Origin: Clostridium drakei
GTDB taxonomy: Bacteria; Bacillota; Clostridia; Clostridiales; Clostridiaceae
DNA length: 64,000 bases
Direction of reading: 5' to 3'
Assembly (NCBI RefSeq): GCF_000633595.2
Contig: NZ_JIBU02000045.1
Span: 62,001-126,000 of the forward strand
Both the position numbers and the translations under genes were made by a program. The notes below the pieces were generated by a model that made no database searches, was not told the origin of the DNA, and worked only from the letters and a program-made list of their open reading frames with translations. Positions 57,876-64,000 of the stretch are shown one piece after another (position 1 is the stretch's first letter; every line of letters starts with the position of its first letter).

Positions 57876-58991
57876 TTATTTTAAATTTACATCAAAAAGC
57901 ATTCCTGGTTTTACAATATCCAAGTTATCTAATATTTGTATTTTGACTGCGTATACTATTTTCATTCTATCTTTTTTAGTGACTATATTCATAGGAGTAA
58001 ACTCAGCATCTGGTGATATATATGTGATTTTTCCTTTTACAGTTTTGTTTTTTATAAAATCACTTTTTAGAATTACATTTTTATCTAATTTGATATTGGG
58101 AAGCATACTTTCAGGCACATAAATCTTAACCCAAACATTATTTGTGTCAATTAAAGTAGCTATAGCTGTTCCAGGAGTAACATATTCACCTTTTTTAAAG
58201 TTGATAGTTTGTATAGTACCATCCACTGCTGATACTAAATTATTTTTATCTAATTGAATTTTAGACAATTCATAGGAATTTTGAGCTTTATCTAAATTAT
58301 ATTGAGCAGTGTTTTTGTCTCTTTCAGTAGCACCATTTACTAAAAGATTTAATTTTTCACTGGAAGCATTTAACTGTGCTTTATAATTATTTAATTGAGC
58401 TTGAGACATATCTAGTGCACTTTTTGCATTGTTTAGAGTATTAGATACATTATCTAAATCATTTTTAGCTGCATCAACTTTGTATTTTGATTCTGAGCCA
58501 CTGTTATATAGAGTAACAGCATCATCATATAATTTCTTTTTATAATCATAATTAGTTTTAGCAGCATTTAAATTATTTTTTGAATTATTTACATTTGCAT
58601 CTCCTTGTTTTACGGCTGCTTGAGCCTGTTCAACTAATGCTTGTTGAGCTTTTATTTCCTCTATTCTATTTCCATCTTTTATTTTTCCAAGTTCATTTTC
58701 TGCATTTTTTATACTAATTTGAGAACTTTGTAGGTTAACTTCAGTTTCATTTGATGATATTACTGCCACTAAATCACCTATTTTCACTTTAGTACCCTCT
58801 TTCATCTTGATATCGCCGATTTTACCTGAAGTTTCAGAAGTTATGTTAATAGTATCGGCTTCTGCTGTACCAGAATAGATGAACTCGTCAGATTGTTTGT
58901 CTTTTAATGATTTAACTACAAAGAAAATGGAAAATGATAATATAAGTACCATAAATAAAATTGCAAATTTTAAGATTCTTTTTTTATTCAT
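57876..58991 (-). CDS. HlyD-type membrane fusion (adaptor) protein
   Basis: The 371-residue protein has one N-terminal membrane segment (ILKFAILFMVLILSFSIFFV), a biotinyl-lipoyl-like domain (TSETSGKIGDIKMKEGTKVKIGDLVAVI), a long helical hairpin of about 150 residues with repeated Asn/Ala heptads, and a beta-barrel domain (VWVKIYVPESMLPNIKL). In a Gram-positive cell such adaptors extend the exporter through the wall. It stands between the TetR regulator and the ABC genes, like YhiI/YbhG operons. Confidence 0.93.
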   Translation of the reverse strand: MNKKRILKFAILFMVLILSFSIFFVVKSLKDKQSDEFIYSGTAEADTINITSETSGKIGDIKMKEGTKVKIGDLVAVISSNETEVNLQSSQISIKNAENELGKIKDGNRIEEIKAQQALVEQAQAAVKQGDANVNNSKNNLNAAKTNYDYKKKLYDDAVTLYNSGSESKYKVDAAKNDLDNVSNTLNNAKSALDMSQAQLNNYKAQLNASSEKLNLLVNGATERDKNTAQYNLDKAQNSYELSKIQLDKNNLVSAVDGTIQTINFKKGEYVTPGTAIATLIDTNNVWVKIYVPESMLPNIKLDKNVILKSDFIKNKTVKGKITYISPDAEFTPMNIVTKKDRMKIVYAVKIQILDNLDIVKPGMLFDVNLK

Positions 58992-59009
58992 TTTAAAACC
59001 CTCCTAATA

Positions 59010-59684
59010 TTATTTTGCAACTCCGTGTAAAAAAATATCCACCATTTGTTTTATATCTTCTTCATCATTTTCACTGCTAAAATAGTCTGGAAAAACATTG
59101 CTAAGTATTATATATCCAATAAGCAAACTCATCATAGTTCTTGTTATTAGTATGGGTTCTTTATCTCTAAAATTTTCATTTTCAATATTTTGTTCCATAA
59201 AATTGTTTATAAATGGTATTACTATAGGTCCTAAATTTTTTTGAATAGTTTTAAGAAGTTCTGGTTGGTATGCAGCTTCCATAAATATGGTTTTAATTAA
59301 TGGAAAGTTAGAATGTATTAAATTTAATCTATCCAAAAGCAAATCTTCCATTAGTTTATCAATAGGCTTATTTTTTTTGTTTTCTATTATTGCTTCTGCC
59401 GATTTAATGGCCAAAGGTTTAAAAAATTTTGTAATTAAAGGTATTAATAGTCCAATTAACAGATCTTTTTTTGTTTTGTAATATCTAAATATAGTACCTT
59501 CTGCAACTTCTGCTTCTTTTGCTATTTCGCTGGTTCTGCTGCCTTGGAATCCTTTTTCTGAAAATATCTTCATAGCTGCTTCAAGTATTTGCCACTGCCT
59601 TTTGGTCATATTTTCTTCTAAATCCCCTTGATCATTCAAAAGTTTTTCTATGTCATCCTTTATTTGATCGTCATTTAAGTTCAT
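59010..59684 (-). CDS. TetR-family regulator of the ABC efflux operon
   Basis: The 224-residue protein has an N-terminal TetR HTH (TKRQWQILEAAMKIFSEKGFQ…TSEIAKEAEVAEGTIFRYYKTKKDLL) at about residues 23-70 and a helical ligand domain. It is the first gene of the operon tetR-hlyD-ATPase-permease (gaps of 18, 13 and 15 bases). A 28-base palindrome directly at the promoter is the likely operator, so the operon is autoregulated and induced by a transported compound. Confidence 0.94.
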   Translation of the reverse strand: MNLNDDQIKDDIEKLLNDQGDLEENMTKRQWQILEAAMKIFSEKGFQGSRTSEIAKEAEVAEGTIFRYYKTKKDLLIGLLIPLITKFFKPLAIKSAEAIIENKKNKPIDKLMEDLLLDRLNLIHSNFPLIKTIFMEAAYQPELLKTIQKNLGPIVIPFINNFMEQNIENENFRDKEPILITRTMMSLLIGYIILSNVFPDYFSSENDEEDIKQMVDIFLHGVAK

Positions 59685-59707
59685 GGTATCACCTCATTAT
59701 TTTTTAA

Positions 59708-59735
59708 AAATAAATGAGTACTCACTCATTTATTT
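59708..59735. promoter_or_regulatory. TetR operator palindrome
   Basis: Perfect 12-base arms AAATAAATGAGT / ACTCATTTATTT are separated by ACTC. It lies immediately downstream of the tetR -10 element and 23 bases before the start codon. Confidence 0.85.
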
Positions 59736-59737
59736 AA

Positions 59738-59766
59738 ATTCTAATACCTAAAATTTTTTTTGTCAA
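59738..59766 (-). promoter_or_regulatory. Promoter of the tetR-efflux operon
   Basis: On the minus strand, TTGACA (59766-59761), a 17-base spacer and TAGAAT (59743-59738) form a near-consensus promoter. Confidence 0.8.
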
Positions 59767-59795
59767 CTAAAAGTTCATAAAAATTAAACTAAATA

Positions 59796-59830
59796 TTGAC
59801 AGTAAAAAGTATCATGTGATACTATATAAT
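59796..59830 (+). promoter_or_regulatory. Promoter of the yitT gene with an overlapping palindrome
   Basis: TTGACA (59796-59801) is followed 16 bases later by GATACT. The perfect inverted repeat AGTATCA-TG-TGATACT (59808-59823) occupies the spacer and -10, a position suited to a repressor. A TATAAT at 59825 is too far for this -35. Confidence 0.5.
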
Positions 59831-59890
59831 TGAGTTATAACTTAACTTATGAAAAGACATTCATACAAGAATTTTGTAATGTGTGATATG

Positions 59891-59941
59891 AGAGCATATA
59901 AATCTGAGGAAATATTTTACTTGGATTTATATGCTCTTTTT
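59891..59941 (+). terminator. Leader terminator (possible attenuator) upstream of yitT
   Basis: A perfect 14-bp stem (AGAGCATATAAATC and complement) is followed by TTTTT. The only upstream promoter on this strand is that at 59796, and no gene lies between, so it should stop transcription before yitT unless something intervenes. A smaller hairpin (TACAA/TTGTA, about 59866-59885) precedes it. Confidence 0.7.
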
Positions 59942-59969
59942 AGTGAATATTATACTAGGAGGAGTGAGT

Positions 59970-60815
59970 ATGAAAAGTAAATTAAAAAATTTTTCTTTAA
60001 TTTTATTAGGTACATTTCTTGTTGCATTTGGAACTTATTTTTTCCTTGCTCCAAATGAAATTGCAGCAGGAGGAATAAGTGGAGCTGCCATAATTATAAA
60101 TAGTATTTTTCCTAATATACCTATTGGCATATTGATGATGGCAATGGAGGTTATATTATTTACAATTGGAATAATAGTTATAGGTCCTGTGTTTGGAGGA
60201 AAAACTGTATTTTGTAGTTTTACTATATCTGGAATGATGCTGCTTTTAGAATGGCTATTTCCGAAACATCCATTAAGTAACGATGTTCTTGTGCAGCTTA
60301 TATTTGGAATATTGATTTCTGGATTAGGTATGGGAATTGTGTTTAATCAAGGAGCGTCCACAGGTGGAACTGATATTATTGGTAAAATAATAAATAAGTA
60401 TTTTAAAATTAGTATAGGAAAATCTGTTTTGATTCCAGATATAGTAGTTACTGCAGCTGCATCTTTAGTGTTTGGAATAGATAAAGGTTTGTATGCTATA
60501 TTAGGAGTTATAATAAACTCAACTATAATTGATAAAGTAATAAAAAGTATCAATACCTATAAGCATGTGGCTATAATAAGCAATGAAGGAGAGAAAATTA
60601 AAAGCTATATAGTTGATAAGCTTCAGAGAAGTGCTACAGTATACTATGCTAAAGGTGCATATAAAAATAATGAAAGAGAAGTTATAACTACAGTAATAAG
60701 TAGAAAAGAATTTTTTAAATTAAAGGAATATATAAGTTTAATTGATGATAGAGCATTTATCACTGTTAATGAAATAAATGAAGTTCTTGGCGAAGGATTT
60801 CAAAATATTATATAA
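59970..60815 (+). CDS. YitT-family membrane protein (DUF161/DUF2179)
   Basis: The 281-residue protein has five membrane segments in two YitT_membrane repeats (FLVAFGTYFFLAPNEIAAGGISG…, GMGIVFNQGASTGGTDIIGKII) and a C-terminal cytoplasmic DUF2179 domain (RSATVYYAKGAYKNNEREVITTVISRKEF). The biochemical function of the family is not known. ATG 59970 follows AGGAGG. It lies behind a leader terminator, which suggests regulated read-through. Confidence 0.92.
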   Translation: MKSKLKNFSLILLGTFLVAFGTYFFLAPNEIAAGGISGAAIIINSIFPNIPIGILMMAMEVILFTIGIIVIGPVFGGKTVFCSFTISGMMLLLEWLFPKHPLSNDVLVQLIFGILISGLGMGIVFNQGASTGGTDIIGKIINKYFKISIGKSVLIPDIVVTAAASLVFGIDKGLYAILGVIINSTIIDKVIKSINTYKHVAIISNEGEKIKSYIVDKLQRSATVYYAKGAYKNNEREVITTVISRKEFFKLKEYISLIDDRAFITVNEINEVLGEGFQNII

Positions 60816-60850
60816 ATGAATAAAATAAGCATAATGCTTATTTTATTCAT
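60816..60850. terminator. Bidirectional terminator
   Basis: A perfect 17-bp stem (5' arm ATGAATAAAATAAGCAT) with a one-base spacer overlaps the end of the minus-strand gene and follows yitT directly. Confidence 0.85.
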
Positions 60851-61373
60851 CATCTGATGCAGTAAGTTCACCACAATCTTTTATTGAATTTTGAGGGATA
60901 TATACTTTATAGTAATATCTCTTCTGAGTTTTTATTATGTTGCCGTTTTTGTCCTTTTTTACATAGTCTGTGGCATAGGCTTTAACTGTGCCAGGCTTAT
61001 CTAAGGAATTAGAAGAATCAACATAATGTATTTCTACTTGCTTATCAATTACATCTATATTGTTTGATTTTTCATTGTTTTTTTCGCCTTGAAAAATGTA
61101 ATGAACTTGTCCGTTTAAAGTTCCTTTACCGAGATAAAAACCGTCTATATTGACTAGATTACAAGTATCTACTAGTTTTTCGTTTTGCACAGCATATCCT
61201 ACTAAATTTTTATCATTCTGTCGTTCTTTATATTTAGTTTGACCATATATTCCTAGTATAATAATAATTGCTAAAATACATAGGATAACTTTAATTATTG
61301 TATGCTTATTAATGTGTTTTTTCTTATTTTGTTCAAATAATTTTGTTGATGTAATTTCGTTCTTTTTACCCAT
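60843..61373 (-). CDS. Membrane-anchored protein of unknown function in the ATP-grasp operon
   Basis: The 176-residue protein has a basic N-terminus, one membrane segment (about residues 27-43, VILCILAIIIILGIYGQ) and an extracellular domain of about 130 residues with beta-strand character (VNIDGFYLGKGTLNGQVHYIF, KRYYYKVYIP) and an acidic end (ELTASDDE). No family was recognised. Its ATG overlaps the stop of the ATP-grasp gene (TAATG), and its GGAGG site lies inside that gene, so the two are translationally coupled. Confidence 0.8.
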   Translation of the reverse strand: MGKKNEITSTKLFEQNKKKHINKHTIIKVILCILAIIIILGIYGQTKYKERQNDKNLVGYAVQNEKLVDTCNLVNIDGFYLGKGTLNGQVHYIFQGEKNNEKSNNIDVIDKQVEIHYVDSSNSLDKPGTVKAYATDYVKKDKNGNIIKTQKRYYYKVYIPQNSIKDCGELTASDDE

Positions 61374-63829
61374 TAAATGTCCTCCTTTATGAAGATAGGG
61401 GAATATATACAGGAACTGGTAGTTATCAAATTTCCCAATCTAGTATAAAGACCACAAAATTTATCACCAGTTATGTAGGTACCAAAAATAGGATATAGAA
61501 GTCTATTTTCTTTGTGTAAAGTTGAGTAAATATCATAATCTATTGGAGTCATATGCTCTCGTTTTTGAAAAATAAAACTGTATTCAGGCTCTTTAGACAC
61601 CTCATATCCTAATAAGACACCATTGCCTTCTCTTTCTAAAAGTGGTTTTATACAAATATCAGTAGTATTAAGTTTTCTTACATCAAAACTAGTTTCTGAT
61701 ATATATTTTTCGATAATAAGATTTTCATCTTTAGAAAAAAATCCTTGTTGTTTTAATTCAAAGATTAAAGCTAAAAAAGCCTTGGTTTGGGTAACTATGG
61801 TATGGGGAGGGTTTATACTAAGAGTATTTTGCTTCATGGCATTTAGTATATCTGTTCTACTTTCATGAATAAACCAATCTAAAGGATAATATCTAAATAC
61901 AGCGTCTAAAGGTTTGTCATAAAGATATAATTTATCATTATTAACTTTTACATCATAGATATTTCCCATACTTATTTTATAAGGAAGATCTTTAACTATA
62001 TTGTATATAATGCTTGTATTATACCAATCTTCATAATAAGTTCCAGATAAAATGCCTATATTACTAATATCATGATTTTTAGAATAATCCTTTAATATTT
62101 TAAAAAATTCTTCTCTTATCATGCTAACCATGTTTTCATTAGGATTTTTATATGGAATATTTAATTCTTCCTGTATTATTTTACTTATACCAATACTTTC
62201 AACTAAACCTGCAGGAGTTTCAGAATTGATTTCTAAAAGTTTCCACTCACCTTTATTGTTAAGACACCAATCTATTCTTCCTAAAAATAAAAAAGAATTT
62301 GTATTTTTATCTTTAACTATATTTTCTAGCCCATGAATACCTAGAATATCAGAAAATGCATTAATATTTTCTAATACTAGATTTTGAGCCTTTTTAAATA
62401 TGGTACATATATTATTAGCAGCGTTTTTTAGTTCATCAAATTTGCTTTTGTTTAAGATAAGGCTGTTTAGGGATGTATATTCTTTATCTCTAAAATAACT
62501 TCCAGTAAAATCATACTCCATCATAGCTCTGTCACTTATTTTATCCCAAATTTCTTTTCTATTGTTTCCTGTAAAATGGAGTATATCTATATGTTTATCT
62601 GACCATCCTATTGGCGTTATCCATGTGCTTTCGTCACAAGTTAAATAGCTTTCATTCCATCTAGTACAAAAGCCTTCTACTTTTCCATTAATAAGATAAA
62701 CTCCAAAGTTTCCAAAAGCTTCTTTAGGTATAAATCTATCTTCTGATACTGTAGTTACAGCATCCTTGTGAATAGCACAAAATTTTTGAAGAATAAAGTC
62801 ATCTGGATTTTCCAAAACATATTCTACTGATTTTTTCCATTCTTCTTCTGAGTGCAATATTCCAATGAATACATTTTCGCTATATCTTCCATAAATAGGT
62901 TTTAAAACATATTTATTTTTATTTTTTAGTACATCTTTTAAATAATCTTTTTTAAAAATACGAGTTTGAGGAAGAGTATTTTTTATTACTTCTCTTTCAT
63001 GCTCGCTTAATCTTTTGTCCTGTTTCTCTATTAATGACCATAGGTAAGCAAATAGACTTTTGCATTGACCAATGATTACTCTAGGATCGTTTATGATGAG
63101 AACTTTACCTTGATTATATAAATTTAAAATTTCTTCTATATGGCAAACTTCATCCATATGCTCTGTAGGAAATTGTCTTAAAATTACATGTATTTTTTTC
63201 TTACCAAAAGCAAGCAAATTACCATCTACAACTTTTAAATTTTTAGGACCTACAGCTATAAAATGAAAATTAGAATTTTCCATAATATCTTTATATAAAA
63301 ATGATAAATGACATTCTTCTAAATGACAAGGATCTACAAGTACAGCTATATTAAAGGTTTTATGTAAATGATTTTTGAAAAAATCATTTACTATATTTTT
63401 AAAAGAAGCTATAAATTTATCTTTAAATCCACTATTTAAATTATTATGTGTTTCCAAGTATTCACTAACTAAAATTTCTCTTTGAGCACAAGGCTTGTCA
63501 TAATTAAATTCAGAGAAAAAAATCCCGCCATCTTCTCTTATAAATGCATCATATCTTACCCAAAACATAGGACTTAATGGGATTTTTAGATCTACAATAT
63601 TCTGCTTAAATTTAAAGTCTTTTATATATTGTTGAAAATCAAAAAAATCTCCATTAATATTTTTTATTATTCTTTTAACTAAAAGATCTAAAGTTTCTGC
63701 AGACTTTTTCATATTATCTACTGTTTTATTATCGAGATAGAAGGGACAGGGAGAAAATATAGTTTCTTTTCTTCTGCAATCTATCATGTAGTAGTCAAAC
63801 AAAAGTTTATCAGTTAAAGAGTTGTACAC
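61373..63829 (-). CDS. Tandem double ATP-grasp ligase, glutathionylspermidine-synthase-like
   Basis: The 818-residue protein is made of two homologous halves. In the first, RYD (92-94), SEFNYDKP (106-113) and KPIYGRYSENVFIG (310-323) align with RID (518-520), LEINSETP (532-539) and KPLLEREGNGVLLG (728-741) of the second. Both also share ILQKF/IFQKR and a final FG-x-Y-x-x-x-GK/DK segment. These are the nucleotide and metal-binding elements of the glutathionylspermidine synthase (GSP_synth, YgiC/YjfC) branch of ATP-grasp enzymes, which form amide bonds through acyl phosphates. Both sites look intact. The peptidase domain of true Gsp is absent. The start is GTG 63829 behind GGAGATG and is somewhat uncertain. 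Substrates are unknown. Confidence 0.8.
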   Translation of the reverse strand: MYNSLTDKLLFDYYMIDCRRKETIFSPCPFYLDNKTVDNMKKSAETLDLLVKRIIKNINGDFFDFQQYIKDFKFKQNIVDLKIPLSPMFWVRYDAFIREDGGIFFSEFNYDKPCAQREILVSEYLETHNNLNSGFKDKFIASFKNIVNDFFKNHLHKTFNIAVLVDPCHLEECHLSFLYKDIMENSNFHFIAVGPKNLKVVDGNLLAFGKKKIHVILRQFPTEHMDEVCHIEEILNLYNQGKVLIINDPRVIIGQCKSLFAYLWSLIEKQDKRLSEHEREVIKNTLPQTRIFKKDYLKDVLKNKNKYVLKPIYGRYSENVFIGILHSEEEWKKSVEYVLENPDDFILQKFCAIHKDAVTTVSEDRFIPKEAFGNFGVYLINGKVEGFCTRWNESYLTCDESTWITPIGWSDKHIDILHFTGNNRKEIWDKISDRAMMEYDFTGSYFRDKEYTSLNSLILNKSKFDELKNAANNICTIFKKAQNLVLENINAFSDILGIHGLENIVKDKNTNSFLFLGRIDWCLNNKGEWKLLEINSETPAGLVESIGISKIIQEELNIPYKNPNENMVSMIREEFFKILKDYSKNHDISNIGILSGTYYEDWYNTSIIYNIVKDLPYKISMGNIYDVKVNNDKLYLYDKPLDAVFRYYPLDWFIHESRTDILNAMKQNTLSINPPHTIVTQTKAFLALIFELKQQGFFSKDENLIIEKYISETSFDVRKLNTTDICIKPLLEREGNGVLLGYEVSKEPEYSFIFQKREHMTPIDYDIYSTLHKENRLLYPIFGTYITGDKFCGLYTRLGNLITTSSCIYSPIFIKEDI

Positions 63830-63858
63830 TTTAAAATCATCTCCACAAAGTAATATAT

Positions 63859-64000
63859 TTAACTAGATACACTTCCAGCATGTACTCCAGAATATCCACC
63901 ATTAGAGGATGGTGTAGTCCAAGCCTTCCATCCACCAGTACTGCCTGTATTGATGCTAGATTTACTGCCACTAGATGTTGAACTAGAGTTAAATATAAAA
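63859..64000 (-). CDS. C-terminal end of a Ser/Gly/Thr-rich protein (partial)
   Basis: The minus-strand frame is open from the window end to a TAA at 63859-63861 and encodes about 46 residues rich in Ser, Gly and Thr (for example SSSTSSGSKSSINTGSTGG, then GGYSGVHAGSVSS at the end), with two Trp in GGWKAW. The rest lies outside. It is 29 bases upstream of the ATP-grasp gene in the same direction. In Escherichia coli the ATP-grasp genes ygiC and yjfC sit beside DUF1190 genes (ygiB, yjfM) whose products also end in a Ser/Gly-rich tail, so this may be a functional counterpart. Confidence 0.6.
   Translation of the reverse strand, partial: FIFNSSSTSSGSKSSINTGSTGGWKAWTTPSSNGGYSGVHAGSVSS

Noticed and set aside
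60347-60553. 68-codon frame opposite yitT, and similar minus-strand frames opposite other genes
   Set aside because: They are shadows of real genes in AT-rich codons, without ribosome binding sites or conserved motifs.

Overview
The window is about 64 kb of AT-rich DNA whose gene content and order fit a low-GC, spore-forming Firmicute of the genus Clostridium (sensu stricto type). The evidence is AGGAGG-type ribosome binding sites, frequent GTG/TTG starts, Rho-independent terminators at most gene ends, a pyrBI pair, type 1B PyrD with PyrK, adjacent lonB and lonA, and an ATP-activated dehydratase-type iron-sulphur module of the kind seen in strict anaerobes. I cannot name the species. Most of the window is ordinary chromosome. 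There is no IS element, prophage, CRISPR array or rRNA.

Layout. 1-5.7 kb: end of an RNA pseudouridine synthase, a short candidate small RNA, a YerC-type TrpR-like regulator, then pcrA and ligA. 5.8-10 kb: a small membrane protein, a possible degenerate Mrr-like protein, a solitary OppA-like lipoprotein and a 463-residue protein of unknown function on the minus strand. 10-12.9 kb: a HypE/AIR-synthase-like protein, RNase PH, XTP/dITP pyrophosphatase and a YfcE phosphoesterase. 13.0-14.1 kb: an 11-tRNA operon with its own promoter and a tRNA-Arg relic made by a local duplication. 14.3-15.9 kb: a decaying chemotaxis receptor gene. 16.7-21.8 kb: threonine ammonia-lyase, then a module of two double-cubane/2-hydroxyacyl-CoA-dehydratase-like proteins, a DUF3343 protein and their ATP-dependent activator.

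21.8-32.5 kb: de novo pyrimidine synthesis as pyrBICFKDE behind a PyrR attenuator, then carAB behind its own promoter. A second PyrR-like hairpin appears to enclose the pyrB ribosome binding site. 32.7-43.6 kb: a membrane-anchored protein, a TIM-barrel protein and a protein quality control block (tig, clpP, clpX, lonB, lonA, engB, CPBP protease). 43.7-45.1 kb: a strongly structured RNA candidate before a WYL regulator, and a C-rich small-RNA-like terminator region after it. 45-49.9 kb: a membrane-anchored FG-GAP-like protein, a solitary sugar-binding-type lipoprotein, a PerR/Fur regulator and an amino acid permease. 50-53.4 kb: cobC-cobS-cobU for late cobalamin assembly, an ApbE flavin transferase and a small DUF1858 redox protein. 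53.5-60.8 kb: a cation efflux protein, a cyclophilin lipoprotein, GreA, a TetR-controlled ABC efflux operon with a clear operator, and a YitT protein behind a leader terminator. 60.8-64 kb: an operon running off the window end with a tandem double ATP-grasp ligase, a membrane-anchored protein and the Ser/Gly-rich tail of a third protein.

The strongest candidates for undescribed biology are the double ATP-grasp operon at the right end, the two-component double-cubane-like module, the structured RNA at 43.7 kb, and the two-site PyrR leader. All functional calls come from reading motifs and from remembered family features. No database search was run.
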